DNA of 64,000 bases from Micromonospora pattaloongensis (GCF_900107255.1 NZ_FNPH01000011.1:90072-154071); one strand, 5' to 3'. Counted from the stretch's first letter, positions 55,597 to 63,858 are shown. The notes: generated by a model not told the origin, from the letters alone. Program-made: numbers and translations.

Positions 55597-56877
55597 CTAC
55601 TTCAGCTCGTCCTCGATGTAGCGGGGACGGGCGATCGCCAGCCCGGCGAGGGTCTGGCCGACCAGCGCGACCAGCAGGAAGCCGATCGGGGCCGTCCAGC
55701 CGCCGGTCTGCTCGTAGAGCAGGCCGACGAGCAGCGGCCCGAGCGCCGCGATGACGTAGCCGGAGCTCTGCGCGAACCCCGACAGCGCCACGGTCCCGGC
55801 GGCGGTCCGGGCACGCAGCCCGATCGTCGCCAGGATCAACGGGAACGCGCCCTGCCCGATGGCGAGCAGCAACACCCAGGCCAGCGCGCCGCCGTGCGGG
55901 GCGAGCGCCAGGCCGACGTAGCTCGCCGCGGATGCCGCGGACATCACGAGCACCAGCGGACGCAGGGTGCGCAGCCGGGTCGCCATGGTCGGCATCACCA
56001 GCGCCACCGGCACGCCCGCGGCGGTCACGCCGGCGAGCAGCAGCCCGGCGGTCTGCGGGTGGTAGCCGGCGTCCCGGAACAGCTGCGCGAGCCAGCCCAT
56101 CACGGCGTACCCGCTCAGCGACTGCAGACCGAAGTAGAGCGCCATCGCCCGGCCCAGCCGGGTGCGGCCGGGACGGATGCGCGACGACGCGGTCGCGGTC
56201 GCGCGCCGCACGGGACGCGGGGCGCGCAGCGCCAGCGGGGCCCACAGGAGTACGGCGACCAGCGCGAGCGCCGCCCAGACGCCGAGACCGGCACGCCACG
56301 ACCCGAACGCGTGCGCGATCGGCACGGCGCTCGCCGCAGCGACCGAGGTGCCGAGGGTCAGCGACGTGGTGTAGGCGCCGGTGACCAGCCCGGCGCGGTG
56401 CGGAAAGTGCTGCTTCACCAGCATCGGCAGCATGATGTTGGCGACCGCGATGCCGGCGAGCGCCAGCGCGCTGGTGGCGACGAAGACCAGCGACGAGTCG
56501 GTCGCGATCCGCAGCAGCTGCCCCACCCCGAGCAGCAGCATCGCGACCACGAGGACCCGCGCCGCCGCGAAGCGCCGGACCAGCCACGGGGTGAGCGCAC
56601 CGACGCCCGCGAACGCGATGGTGGGCAGCGTGGTGACGAAACCGGCCGCCGCGCCGGAGAGGCCCAGGCCGGTGCGCACCTCGTCGAGGAGCGGGCCGAG
56701 GCTGGTCACAGCGACCCGCAGGTTGAGCGCCACGGTCAGGATCGCGGCGAGGATCAGGACGCCACCGGTCGCCGTGGCGGGCGCCGTGACCCGGGGCGCG
56801 GCCACCGGCGCGGAGGGCACCGGGATGGTACGGGTCACGATCGGCGGCTCGGCGAGGCTGGTGGGTGGCGGCGTCAT
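55597..56877 (-). CDS. CynX/NimT-like MFS transporter
   Basis: The 426-residue membrane protein has 12 predicted helices. The pattern LNLRVAVTSLGPLLDEVRTGLGLS near helix 1 and GFVTTLPTIAFAGVGALTP are typical of the CynX/NimT branch of MFS permeases (cyanate or 2-nitroimidazole type). The true substrate is unknown. It is divergent from a GntR regulator with a palindrome between them, so repression by that regulator is likely. The start at 56877 avoids reading through the operator. Confidence 0.87.
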   Translation of the reverse strand: MTPPPTSLAEPPIVTRTIPVPSAPVAAPRVTAPATATGGVLILAAILTVALNLRVAVTSLGPLLDEVRTGLGLSGAAAGFVTTLPTIAFAGVGALTPWLVRRFAAARVLVVAMLLLGVGQLLRIATDSSLVFVATSALALAGIAVANIMLPMLVKQHFPHRAGLVTGAYTTSLTLGTSVAAASAVPIAHAFGSWRAGLGVWAALALVAVLLWAPLALRAPRPVRRATATASSRIRPGRTRLGRAMALYFGLQSLSGYAVMGWLAQLFRDAGYHPQTAGLLLAGVTAAGVPVALVMPTMATRLRTLRPLVLVMSAASAASYVGLALAPHGGALAWVLLLAIGQGAFPLILATIGLRARTAAGTVALSGFAQSSGYVIAALGPLLVGLLYEQTGGWTAPIGFLLVALVGQTLAGLAIARPRYIEDELK

Positions 56878-56891
56878 GCCATCGATCATAG

Positions 56892-56906
56892 AATCATGGG
56901 ATGATT
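56892..56906. promoter_or_regulatory. Operator candidate between MFS and GntR genes
   Basis: AATCAT-GGG-ATGATT is a 6-base inverted repeat 15 bp from the MFS start and 21 bp from the GntR start, in an AT-rich island. The size fits a FadR-subfamily GntR site. Confidence 0.5.
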
Positions 56907-56927
56907 TATGGTCGGGTGATGTAACCG

Positions 56928-57611
56928 ATGACACTGACGTCACCGTCTGCCCCCGCGCAGCGCCGGCAGACCCTGGTGCGCCAGGTGATTGAGCAGCTCA
57001 GGGAGCAGATCAGCACGGGCGAGTGGGCCCTCGGCGCGAAGATCCCGACCGAGCCGCAGCTCGTCGAGGCGCTCGGCGTGGGGCGGAACACGGTCCGGGA
57101 GGCGGTCCGGGCGCTCGTGCACGCCGGGGTCCTGGAGTGCCGGCAGGGCTCCGGCACATACGTGATCTCCACCGACGAGCTCTCCGGCGTGGTCGCGCGG
57201 CGACTCGCCGCCGCCGAGATGGCCGACGCCGTCGAGGTGCGCCGGGCGTTCGAGGTGGAGGCGGCACGGCTGGCGGCGCTGCGGCGTACGCCCGAGGACC
57301 TGGCGGCGCTCGACGCCGCGCTCCGCGACCGCGAGGCCGCGTGGGCGTCAGGCCGGGTGGCCGACTTCGTCGAGGCCGACGCCGCACTGCACACGGTGAT
57401 CGTGGCGGCGGCGCACAACGCGATGCTCGCCGAGCTCTACGCCTCGTTCGGCGCGGCCCTGCGCGCGTCGCTCACCGAGGCCATGCGCGGGGCGTTGCGA
57501 CCCGACCGCTACGTCGCCCACGGGGAACTCGTCGAGGCGATCCGGGCCGGCGACCCCGCCCGGGCCGCACACGAAGCCGGAGCTTTTCTCGAAACCCTCC
57601 AGGGGGCATAG
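56928..57611 (+). CDS. FadR-subfamily GntR regulator
   Basis: The 227-residue protein has an N-terminal winged helix (TLVRQVIEQLREQISTGEW, IPTEPQLVEALGVGRNTVREAVRAL, RQGSGTYV) and an all-helical FCD effector domain with candidate metal-binding histidines (DAALHTVIVAAAHN, AHGELVEAIRAGD). It probably represses itself and the divergent MFS transporter and responds to a small acid or related molecule. The mscL gene follows in the same direction. Confidence 0.9.
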   Translation: MTLTSPSAPAQRRQTLVRQVIEQLREQISTGEWALGAKIPTEPQLVEALGVGRNTVREAVRALVHAGVLECRQGSGTYVISTDELSGVVARRLAAAEMADAVEVRRAFEVEAARLAALRRTPEDLAALDAALRDREAAWASGRVADFVEADAALHTVIVAAAHNAMLAELYASFGAALRASLTEAMRGALRPDRYVAHGELVEAIRAGDPARAAHEAGAFLETLQGA

Positions 57612-57654
57612 GTTGTCGGCTGGCACGACCGTCAAACCTGGGGAGAGGGAGCGG

Positions 57655-58119
57655 ATGCTCAAGGGTTTCAAGAACTTCATCATGCGCGGCAACGTCGTCG
57701 ACCTCGCGGTCGGCGTCGTCATCGGCGCGGCCTTCACCGCAGTGGTCACGCAGCTGACCAAGTCGTTCCTGGAGCCGCTCATCAGAGTGATCATCCTGGT
57801 GGCGACCGGCAAGAACGGCATCGACGCCACCGCCCCCACGTTCCGGGGCGTCGCCTTCGACTGGGCCGCCTTCGTCAACGCGGCGATCACCTTCCTGCTG
57901 ACCGCGGCCACGCTCTACTTCCTGGTCGTCTACCCGATGAACAGGCTGGCCGAGCGGCGCAAGCGCGGCGAGGAGCCGGAGCCGCAGGCCCCCAGCGAGG
58001 AGGTCAAGCTCCTCACCGAGATCCGTGACGCCCTGCTCGCCGGCGCCCGCGTGCCCGCGCAGCACGCCGACTACCTCGGCAATGTCCCGGAGAGCCGCGA
58101 CTATCCCCCGCGGCACTGA
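57655..58119 (+). CDS. mscL: Large-conductance mechanosensitive channel MscL
   Basis: The 154-residue protein has the amphipathic N-terminus MLKGFKNFIMRGNVVDLAVG, two membrane helices (VVIGAAFTAVVTQL, INAAI-type TFLLTAATLYFLVVYP) and a charged C-terminal bundle. MscL opens under extreme turgor to release solutes. The ATG at 57655 is chosen, with GGGAGAGGGAG before it and the family start MLKGFK; upstream in-frame codons add 14 unconserved residues. Confidence 0.95.
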   Translation: MLKGFKNFIMRGNVVDLAVGVVIGAAFTAVVTQLTKSFLEPLIRVIILVATGKNGIDATAPTFRGVAFDWAAFVNAAITFLLTAATLYFLVVYPMNRLAERRKRGEEPEPQAPSEEVKLLTEIRDALLAGARVPAQHADYLGNVPESRDYPPRH

Positions 58120-58145
58120 CGCGGCCGACCACGCGCTTCGCCACT

Positions 58146-58181
58146 GATCAAGGGCTTCTCCGGATGGAGGAGCCCTTGATC
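58146..58181. terminator. Hairpin after mscL, GATCAAGG repeat family
   Basis: GATCAAGGGCTTCTCC and GGAGGAGCCCTTGATC form a 16-base stem with one wobble and a GGAT loop, 26 bases after the mscL stop. The GATCAAGG/CCTTGATC ends recur in the palindrome at 63743-63792, so it may be a dispersed repeat reused as terminator. Confidence 0.65.
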
Positions 58182-58208
58182 CGTCAGAGCGGCGGGTCGG
58201 ATCGTGAA

Positions 58209-58224
58209 TCGAACACGCGTTCGA
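58209..58224. promoter_or_regulatory. LexA (SOS) box
   Basis: TCGAACACGCGTTCGA is a perfect match to the actinobacterial SOS box TCGAAC-N4-GTTCGA. A TAGAGT -10-like hexamer begins at its last base and the next ATG is 15 bp away, so LexA would block this promoter. Confidence 0.8.
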
Positions 58225-58238
58225 TAGAGTGCCGCGCC

Positions 58239-58475
58239 ATGGAGCAGCGAAAGCACTGGTGGAACGGCAAATGGGGGCGGATCGCCCGGCGCGACGTGTA
58301 TCTCCGCGCCGACGCCGACCGCTGGCACGTGGAGCAGCGGGCCGGCGGCGCCGAGGGGATCTCCCGGTTCTACGAGTTCGGCGCCGAGGAGGACGCGTAC
58401 GAGGCGGTCCGCGGCCTGCTGGTCGGCCCGGACGAGTGGCGGGAGCTCTCCGCCCGCCCGACCGACCCCGCCTGA
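58239..58475 (+). CDS. Small SOS-regulated protein of unknown function
   Basis: The 78-residue, soluble, tryptophan-rich protein reads MEQRKHWWNGKWGRIARRD, then DRWHVEQRAGGAEGISRFYE and YEAVRGLLVG. I recognise no domain. The leader is nearly absent: the LexA box and -10-like element lie 10-30 bases upstream, so transcription should rise after DNA damage. It is followed by the PRC-barrel gene, which has its own candidate promoter. Confidence 0.75.
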   Translation: MEQRKHWWNGKWGRIARRDVYLRADADRWHVEQRAGGAEGISRFYEFGAEEDAYEAVRGLLVGPDEWRELSARPTDPA

Positions 58476-58482
58476 CCCACCC

Positions 58483-58507
58483 GTTTACCGCGCCCGTCGC
58501 CGGGGAA
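58483..58507 (+). promoter_or_regulatory. Stress-sigma-type promoter candidate for the PRC-barrel gene
   Basis: GTTT, 15 bases, GGGGAA resembles the GTTT-N15-GGGTA pattern of SigB/SigF-class promoters, 12 bases before the ATG at 58519. The -10 part has one mismatch to consensus. Confidence 0.4.
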
Positions 58508-58518
58508 CCGGGGCAGTC

Positions 58519-58893
58519 ATGACAGCAGGCTTCCCCACCAACCCGGCGCCCATCGCGCAGGTCGCCTCCGGGATGCGGGTCGTGGACGCGGCCGGCGACG
58601 AGATCGGCACCGTGGACCGGGTGCGCATGGGCGACCCGAACGCCGTGGCCGCGCAGGGGCCGACCGTCGGCAGCGGCGCGCTGGAGGGGCGGGTGCCGGA
58701 CCCGCAGACGGGGGACGAGCCGGAGGTGCCGCCGGACCTCGCGGCACGACTGTTGCGGACCGGCTACCTGAAGATCGACAGCGACGGCCTGTTCGCCCGG
58801 GACCTCTACGTCGGGGCGGAGCAGATCGCGGGCGTCAACCAGGACGTGGTCGAGTTGAGCGTCACGAGGTCCCGGCTGACCCGCGAGGAGTGA
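58519..58893 (+). CDS. PRC-barrel/DUF2171-like protein
   Basis: The 124-residue protein has a small beta-barrel pattern at each end: ASGMRVVDAAGDEIGTVDRVRMGD and YLKIDSDGLFARDLYVGAEQIAGV, as in PRC-barrel or DUF2171 stress proteins. A disordered, acidic middle lies between them. Its end overlaps the benE-like gene by 32 bases on the other strand. Confidence 0.72.
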   Translation: MTAGFPTNPAPIAQVASGMRVVDAAGDEIGTVDRVRMGDPNAVAAQGPTVGSGALEGRVPDPQTGDEPEVPPDLAARLLRTGYLKIDSDGLFARDLYVGAEQIAGVNQDVVELSVTRSRLTREE

Positions 58894-60109
58894 TCGCGAC
58901 GGGGGCGGCGTCGTCCGCGGGCCGGTCTCCGGGCGGTCCCGCCGCGGGGCGCCGGTGCAGCAGCAGCACGGCCGCCCCGACCAGCAGACCCCAGAACGCG
59001 GCGCCCACCCCGAGCACCGTGACGCCGGACGCGGTCACCAGGAACGTGACGACGGCGGCCTCCCGGCCGGCCGGCTCCGCCACGGCGGCGGCGATCGCCG
59101 CGGCCAGCGCGCCGAGCAGCGCCAGCCCGGCGACCGCCTCGACCAGCACCGGCGGCGAGAGCAGAACGAAGGCGGTGGCGAGCCCCGACCCCAGTCCCAG
59201 GACGACGTAGCCGCCACCGGCGGTGACCGACGCGATCCACCGCCGTCGCGGATCCGGATGCGCGTCCGGGCTCGCGGCCAGCGCCGCCGTGATCGCCGCG
59301 AGGTTCACCGCGTGGCCGCCGATCGGCGCGCCGGCGGTGGTCGCCAGCCCGGTGCCGAGCAGGACGCCGCGCAGTGGTGGCCGGTAGCCGTACCCGGCGA
59401 GCACCGCCATGCCCGGCACGTTCTGGGACGCCATCGTCACGAGGAACAGCGGCAGCGCGAGGCTGATCATCGCGGGCGCGCTCCAGGCGGGCGCGGTGAG
59501 CTCGATCGCGGGACGCAGGTCGGCGGAGTGCAGCGCGCCCGTCGGCGTGGTCAGCGCGATCGCGACGACCGCGACCGCGAGCGCCGCCGGCACGGCCCAG
59601 CGACGGGCGAAGCGGGTCAGCACCGCCCAGGTGAGCACGATCGGCGCGGCCAGCGCGGGCACCTCCACCAGGGCGCGCACCGGAGCCACGCAGAGGTCGA
59701 ACAGGACGCCGGCGAGCATGGCGCTGGCGACCGGGGCGGGAATCGCCGCGATCCACCGGCCGAACGCCGGGACCAGGCCCGCCACGGTGATCAGCAGGCC
59801 GGTCACGATGAAGGCGCCGACCGCCACCGGGAAGCCACCCTCGACGGCGCCGGTCGAGACCAGCAGGGCCGCGCCGGGGGTCGACCAGGCGATGCTGATC
59901 GGCATCCGGTGGCGTATCCCGAGCCAGATCGCGACCAGCCCCATCGACACGCAGAGCGCGAGGAGCCCGGAGGCTGCCTGCCGCTCGTCGGCGCCGACCG
60001 CCCGCAGCCCCGCCAGCACGACCGCGAACGAGCTGGCGAACCCGACCAGCGCGGTCACCAGCCCGGCGAGGACGGGTTGGAGCAGACCGGCCACCGTGCC
60101 CCCTTCCAT
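58862..60109 (-). CDS. BenE-family transporter
   Basis: The 415-residue membrane protein has about 12 helices and BenE landmarks: VGFASSFAVVLAGLRAVGA, ISIAWSTPGAALL, SQNVPGMAVLAGYGY and GGHAVNLAAITAA. BenE proteins import benzoate or similar aromatic acids; substrate here is not shown. ATG at 60109 or the GTG at 60094, which has GGAAGGGGG before it, may be the start. It is divergent from an XRE-cupin regulator with a perfect palindrome between them. Confidence 0.87.
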   Translation of the reverse strand: MEGGTVAGLLQPVLAGLVTALVGFASSFAVVLAGLRAVGADERQAASGLLALCVSMGLVAIWLGIRHRMPISIAWSTPGAALLVSTGAVEGGFPVAVGAFIVTGLLITVAGLVPAFGRWIAAIPAPVASAMLAGVLFDLCVAPVRALVEVPALAAPIVLTWAVLTRFARRWAVPAALAVAVVAIALTTPTGALHSADLRPAIELTAPAWSAPAMISLALPLFLVTMASQNVPGMAVLAGYGYRPPLRGVLLGTGLATTAGAPIGGHAVNLAAITAALAASPDAHPDPRRRWIASVTAGGGYVVLGLGSGLATAFVLLSPPVLVEAVAGLALLGALAAAIAAAVAEPAGREAAVVTFLVTASGVTVLGVGAAFWGLLVGAAVLLLHRRPAAGPPGDRPADDAAPVAITPRGSAGTS

Positions 60110-60125
60110 GTTCCGTAAACGGAAC
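60110..60125. promoter_or_regulatory. Operator palindrome between benE-like and XRE-cupin genes
   Basis: GTTCCG-TAAA-CGGAAC is a perfect 6-base inverted repeat abutting the benE-like ATG. A self-regulated XRE site is the simplest reading. Confidence 0.65.
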
Positions 60126-60151
60126 GCGTGACGAGCATGCAGGATAGCGCC

Positions 60152-60712
60152 ATGAACGACACGGACGTGCAGACCCGCGCGGTCGGGCGCCGGCTGCGCC
60201 GGCTGCGCGAGGCGCAGGGCGTCTCGCTCTCCGAGCTCGCCCGCCGGGCCGGGATCGGCAAGGCCACCCTCTCCGGGGTGGAGGCGGGCACCCGCAATCC
60301 CACCCTGGAGACGCTCTACGCGGTGACCGCGCAGCTCGGCGTTCCGCTGGCGACCGTGCTCACCGACGGAGAGACGCCCGGCGCCACCCCCGCCGAGGTA
60401 CGCGGCAGCGCGGTGGTCGGCACGCTCCTGCAGGTCTTCGAGGAGGCGACCACGACGTACGAGCTCTACCGGCTGCGGATCGTGCCCGGCACGGCGCAGG
60501 TCTCGCCCGCGCACCACGCCGGCGTCACCGAGCACCTCACCGTCTTCCGCGGCGTGCTGCGCGCCGGCCCGCTGGACGCGCCGCTCGTCGCCGGCCCCGG
60601 TGAGCACATCTCGTGGAGATCCGACGTGCCGCACGGCTACGCGGTGCTCGGCGACGAGGAGGTGCACGCGAGCCTGCTGGTCCGCTCCCCGGCCACCGCC
60701 GACCCGGCCTGA
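60152..60712 (+). CDS. XRE-family regulator with C-terminal cupin domain
   Basis: The 186-residue protein has an HTH (VGRRLRRLREAQGVSLSELARRAGIGKATLSGVEAG) and a cupin domain (TYELYRLRIVPG, HHAGVTEHLTVFRG, GEHISWRSDVPHGY). Such proteins repress or activate a neighbouring transporter on binding a small ligand. ATG at 60152 has AGGA eight bases before it; GTG at 60128 and ATG at 60137 are in frame. Confidence 0.88.
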   Translation: MNDTDVQTRAVGRRLRRLREAQGVSLSELARRAGIGKATLSGVEAGTRNPTLETLYAVTAQLGVPLATVLTDGETPGATPAEVRGSAVVGTLLQVFEEATTTYELYRLRIVPGTAQVSPAHHAGVTEHLTVFRGVLRAGPLDAPLVAGPGEHISWRSDVPHGYAVLGDEEVHASLLVRSPATADPA

Positions 60713-60752
60713 CGCGAAAGCCGCCCGGCGCACCGCCGTGGGCGTACATAGT

Positions 60753-60778
60753 GATTCCCGGGCAGGATTCGCGGGTAC
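60753..60778 (+). promoter_or_regulatory. Stress-sigma-type promoter candidate for the DODA gene
   Basis: GATT, 16 bases, GGGTAC fits GNNT-N14-16-GGGTA(C/T), 23 bases before the ATG at 60802. Short motif; chance match not excluded. Confidence 0.35.
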
Positions 60779-60801
60779 GAAGGGCGGGCGGATACGAGGC
60801 G

Positions 60802-61695
60802 ATGACCGGCGTCGAGACTCCCTACCGCCCGCGCCCCAGCCTGGCGCTGATGCCCGCGGCCTTCTTCGGCCACGGCAGCCCGATGAACGCCCTGGAGCTC
60901 AACCGCTACACCGACGCCTGGGCCACCTTCGGCGCCGGCATCCCGAACCCCCGCGCCATCCTGGTCATCTCCGCGCACTGGTACATCCAGGCCACCGCGA
61001 TCACCGCGATGCCGCAACCGAAGACCATCCACGACTTCTACGGATTCCCGGACGAGCTCTTCGCCGTGGACTATCCGGCGCCCGGGGATCCGGAGCTCGC
61101 CGAGCGGATCGCCGAGCTGGTGAAGCCGACCTGGATGGGGCTCGACATGGACAGCTGGGGGATCGACCACGGCACGTGGTCAGTGCTCCGACACGCGTTC
61201 CCGAACGCCGACGTCCCGGTCCTCCAACTGTCGATCAACGCCAACAAGCCGCCGGAGTACCATCTCGAACTCGGCGCGCGGCTGGCGCCGCTGCGCCGGG
61301 AAGGCGTGCTGATCATGGCGAGCGGCAACATCGTGCACAACCTGCGCGGCATCGACATGCAGCGCACCGACACCGGGTTCAGCTGGGCGCAACGCTTCGA
61401 CGACGCGGCCCGCGAGGTGATGACCGACGTCCCGGAGGCGGCGCCGACGCTGCGCGGCCACGAGGACTACGGCCGGGCGGTCCCCACCCCGGAGCACTTC
61501 CTCCCGCTGCTCTATCTCGCCGGGCTCGCCGCGGCCGCCGAACGCCCCGTCGAGCTGCTCATCGACGGGTACGTCTACGGCTCCATCTCGATGAGCGCGT
61601 ACACCCTCGACGCGCGGTGCCCGACCGGGGCCGGCGTCGGCCTGGAGGCCGCCGCCGAGCTGGGCCGCCTCCCCGCCGAGGACAGCAACATCTGA
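60802..61695 (+). CDS. ygiD: DODA/YgiD-type extradiol ring-cleavage dioxygenase
   Basis: The 297-residue protein belongs to the class III extradiol dioxygenases. Candidate metal ligands are histidines in FFGHGSPMNAL, VISAHWYIQ and GNIVHNLRG, and the acid/base region is SWGIDHGTWSVL. YgiD opens the ring of L-DOPA (4,5-extradiol); many bacterial members have unclear physiological substrates. ATG at 60802 gives the usual length. Confidence 0.9.
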   Translation: MTGVETPYRPRPSLALMPAAFFGHGSPMNALELNRYTDAWATFGAGIPNPRAILVISAHWYIQATAITAMPQPKTIHDFYGFPDELFAVDYPAPGDPELAERIAELVKPTWMGLDMDSWGIDHGTWSVLRHAFPNADVPVLQLSINANKPPEYHLELGARLAPLRREGVLIMASGNIVHNLRGIDMQRTDTGFSWAQRFDDAAREVMTDVPEAAPTLRGHEDYGRAVPTPEHFLPLLYLAGLAAAAERPVELLIDGYVYGSISMSAYTLDARCPTGAGVGLEAAAELGRLPAEDSNI

Positions 61696-61836
61696 GGCGC
61701 TCAGCGCTGGTCGCGCGGATCCGGGCGCAGCCCGCTCGGTCGTACTCCACACGCGACGGGCGCGGGGGGTCGACGGCTTGCAGGCCGCGGAGCACAATGT
61801 CGACGACCGCATGACCGCGTACGGGGCGGAGGCGTG

Positions 61837-62484
61837 ATGCCGGAACAGCTGGAGCTCGTCGAGATCACGTCCGAGGCCGAGCTGCGCGATCTGCTCGGGG
61901 AGCCGACGCCGAGGGCGGTGACCAAGGAGCGCGTGGCGCTGCACGAGCGCGACCGGGAATGGCTGGCGGCGTCGCCGTTCTGCCTGGTGGCCACGGCCGC
62001 GGACGACGGCACCTGCGATGTGTCACCGAAGGGGGACCCGCCCGGGTTCACGCTCGTGCTGGATGACAGGACGATCGCCCTTCCGGAGCGCCCGGGCAAC
62101 CGCCGCGCCGACGGCTACCGCAACATTCTCGGCAACCCGCACGTCGGTCTGATCTACTTCGTACCGGGGCGCACCGAGACGCTGCGGATCAACGGGCGGG
62201 CGCGCCTGGTCCGGGACGCGCCGTTCTTCGACGACACGACCGTCAAGGGTCACCGCCCGATCCTCGCCGTCGTCGTGGAGATCGAGCAGATCTTCTTCCA
62301 CTGCCCCAAGGCGTTCCTGCGGTCGCAGCTGTGGCAGCCGCAGACGTGGCATCCGAACGCTCTGCCCTCGCACGCCGAGATCGTGAAGAGCGTGCAGCGC
62401 ACCGCGGAGACGCTCGAGGAGCTCGAGCGTTACTACGGCCCGGAGTACGCCGACCGGCTCTACGCCGACGCGCCCCGCCCCTAG
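61837..62484 (+). CDS. Pyridoxamine 5'-phosphate oxidase-family flavoprotein
   Basis: The 215-residue protein has the split-barrel FMN-binding pattern of the MSMEG_1061-like group: LAASPFCLVATAADDGTCDVSPKGDPPGFT, LPERPGNRRADGYRNIL, VGLIYFVPGRTETLRINGRA. Members bind FMN or F420 and act on varied substrates. ATG at 61837 or the GTG three bases earlier starts it. It meets the beta-lactamase-fold gene tail to tail, sharing CTAG. Confidence 0.87.
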   Translation: MPEQLELVEITSEAELRDLLGEPTPRAVTKERVALHERDREWLAASPFCLVATAADDGTCDVSPKGDPPGFTLVLDDRTIALPERPGNRRADGYRNILGNPHVGLIYFVPGRTETLRINGRARLVRDAPFFDDTTVKGHRPILAVVVEIEQIFFHCPKAFLRSQLWQPQTWHPNALPSHAEIVKSVQRTAETLEELERYYGPEYADRLYADAPRP

Positions 62485-63713
62485 TCGACGAGCGCCGAGT
62501 AGACGAGCTGGCGCAGCTCCGGCCGGAGCGGATGGGTGCTCGACGGGACGAGCTGCGTGAAGAGCAGCGCGGTGATCTCCTCCTTGGGGTCCACCCAGAA
62601 GGCCGTGCTGGCGACGCCGCCCCAGTAGTACTCCCCGACGCTGCTCGGGACCCGGCTCGGCACCGGGTCCTGCACCACCGCGAAGCCGAGCCCGAACCCG
62701 ACGCCGTCGAGGATGGACTCGGCGAAACCACCGGTGGAGAGCTGCGCGAGATCCCGGCCGCCGGGCAGGTGGTTGCGGGTCATGAACCGGACGGTACGAC
62801 TGCCGAGCAGCCGCGCCCCGTCGAGCTCGCCCTCGCGCAGCAGCATCTGCGTGAAGCGGTGGTAGTCGCCGGCGGTCGAGATGAGCCCACCACCACCGGA
62901 GATCAGGTCCGGCTCTGCCAGGGCGCGGGCGCCGGCCTCCGCCAGCGGCACCGCGCCGCCGGTCACGGGGTGCGCCGAGTAGAGCGCGGCCAACCGGGAG
63001 CGGTCGGACTCCTCCACCCACCAGCGCGTGTCGGTCATCCCGAGCGGACCGAAGATCCGCTCCGCGAAGAATTCGTCGAGGGACTGCCCCGAGACGACCT
63101 CCACGAGCCGGCCGAGGACGTCAGTCGCCACGGAGTAGCCCCACGCGGATCCGGGCTGGAAGAGCAACGGCAGCCGCGCCCAGGCGTCGCAGGCGCCGGC
63201 CGCGTCGACGCCCGCCGGCGTGTAGAGGTCGTAGCCGGCGGCCCGGTAGAGGGCGTCGACCACCGAGGTCTGCATGAAGCCGTACGTCAGCCCGGCGGTG
63301 TGGGTGAGGAGGTGCCAGATCCGGATGGGCTCGACGGCCGGCACCGTGAACGGTCGCAGGGCCGAGCCCTTGTCGTAGACCCGGACGTCGCCGAGGGCCG
63401 GGATCCAGCGGCTGACCTCGTCGGTCAGCTGGAAGCGCCCCTCCTCCCACAGCATCATCGCCGCGACCGAGGTAATCGGCTTCGTCATGGAGTAGATCCG
63501 CCAGAGGGTGTCCGGGGTGACCGGGCGCTCCGCCTCACGGTCCCGCAGCCCGTACGTCGACGAGTGCGCGATCTCACCGCGACGGGTGACGACGATCTGC
63601 CAGCCGGCGAGCCGCCCGTCATCGACGTATCGCGCGAAGTGCTTGTCGATCCTCGCGAGCCGGCCGGAGTCGAAGCCGACGTACTCGGGGTCCACGGTGC
63701 GCTCGATCGTCAT
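62481..63713 (-). CDS. Beta-lactamase-fold serine hydrolase
   Basis: The 410-residue protein has the SxxK motif SMTKPITSVAAMML (residue about 74), the tyrosine in WGYSVATDVLGRLVE, HLLTHTAGLTYG and the C-terminal WGGVASTAF. This is the EstB/class C-like group of esterases and peptidases, not a classic resistance enzyme. There is no signal peptide. ATG at 63713 is preferred over a longer start at 63749. Confidence 0.9.
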   Translation of the reverse strand: MTIERTVDPEYVGFDSGRLARIDKHFARYVDDGRLAGWQIVVTRRGEIAHSSTYGLRDREAERPVTPDTLWRIYSMTKPITSVAAMMLWEEGRFQLTDEVSRWIPALGDVRVYDKGSALRPFTVPAVEPIRIWHLLTHTAGLTYGFMQTSVVDALYRAAGYDLYTPAGVDAAGACDAWARLPLLFQPGSAWGYSVATDVLGRLVEVVSGQSLDEFFAERIFGPLGMTDTRWWVEESDRSRLAALYSAHPVTGGAVPLAEAGARALAEPDLISGGGGLISTAGDYHRFTQMLLREGELDGARLLGSRTVRFMTRNHLPGGRDLAQLSTGGFAESILDGVGFGLGFAVVQDPVPSRVPSSVGEYYWGGVASTAFWVDPKEEITALLFTQLVPSSTHPLRPELRQLVYSALVD

Positions 63714-63742
63714 CGGCGCAGCGTACTGGCGCTCTCCCCCGT

Positions 63743-63792
63743 CGATCAAGGATCAGCCGTGGCCCAATGGCGCCCCCGTGGTTCCTTGATCG
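63743..63792. repeat. Palindromic repeat, GATCAAGG family
   Basis: CGATCAAGGA and TCCTTGATCG are perfect 10-base arms 30 bases apart, between the hydrolase start and the rRNA terminators. The ends match the hairpin at 58146-58181. Confidence 0.6.
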
Positions 63793-63804
63793 GTTCGCGG
63801 GCCC

Positions 63805-63834
63805 AAAAAAAAGGGGGCCCCTGTCGGGACCCCC
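63805..63834 (-). terminator. Intrinsic terminator of the rRNA operon, distal
   Basis: On the minus strand GGGGGTCCC pairs with GGGGCCCCC (one G-U) around GACA and is followed by eight T. This is the only classic T-tract terminator in the window. Confidence 0.85.
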
Positions 63835-63858
63835 TAATTCTTTTGCTGCGTGTGTATG

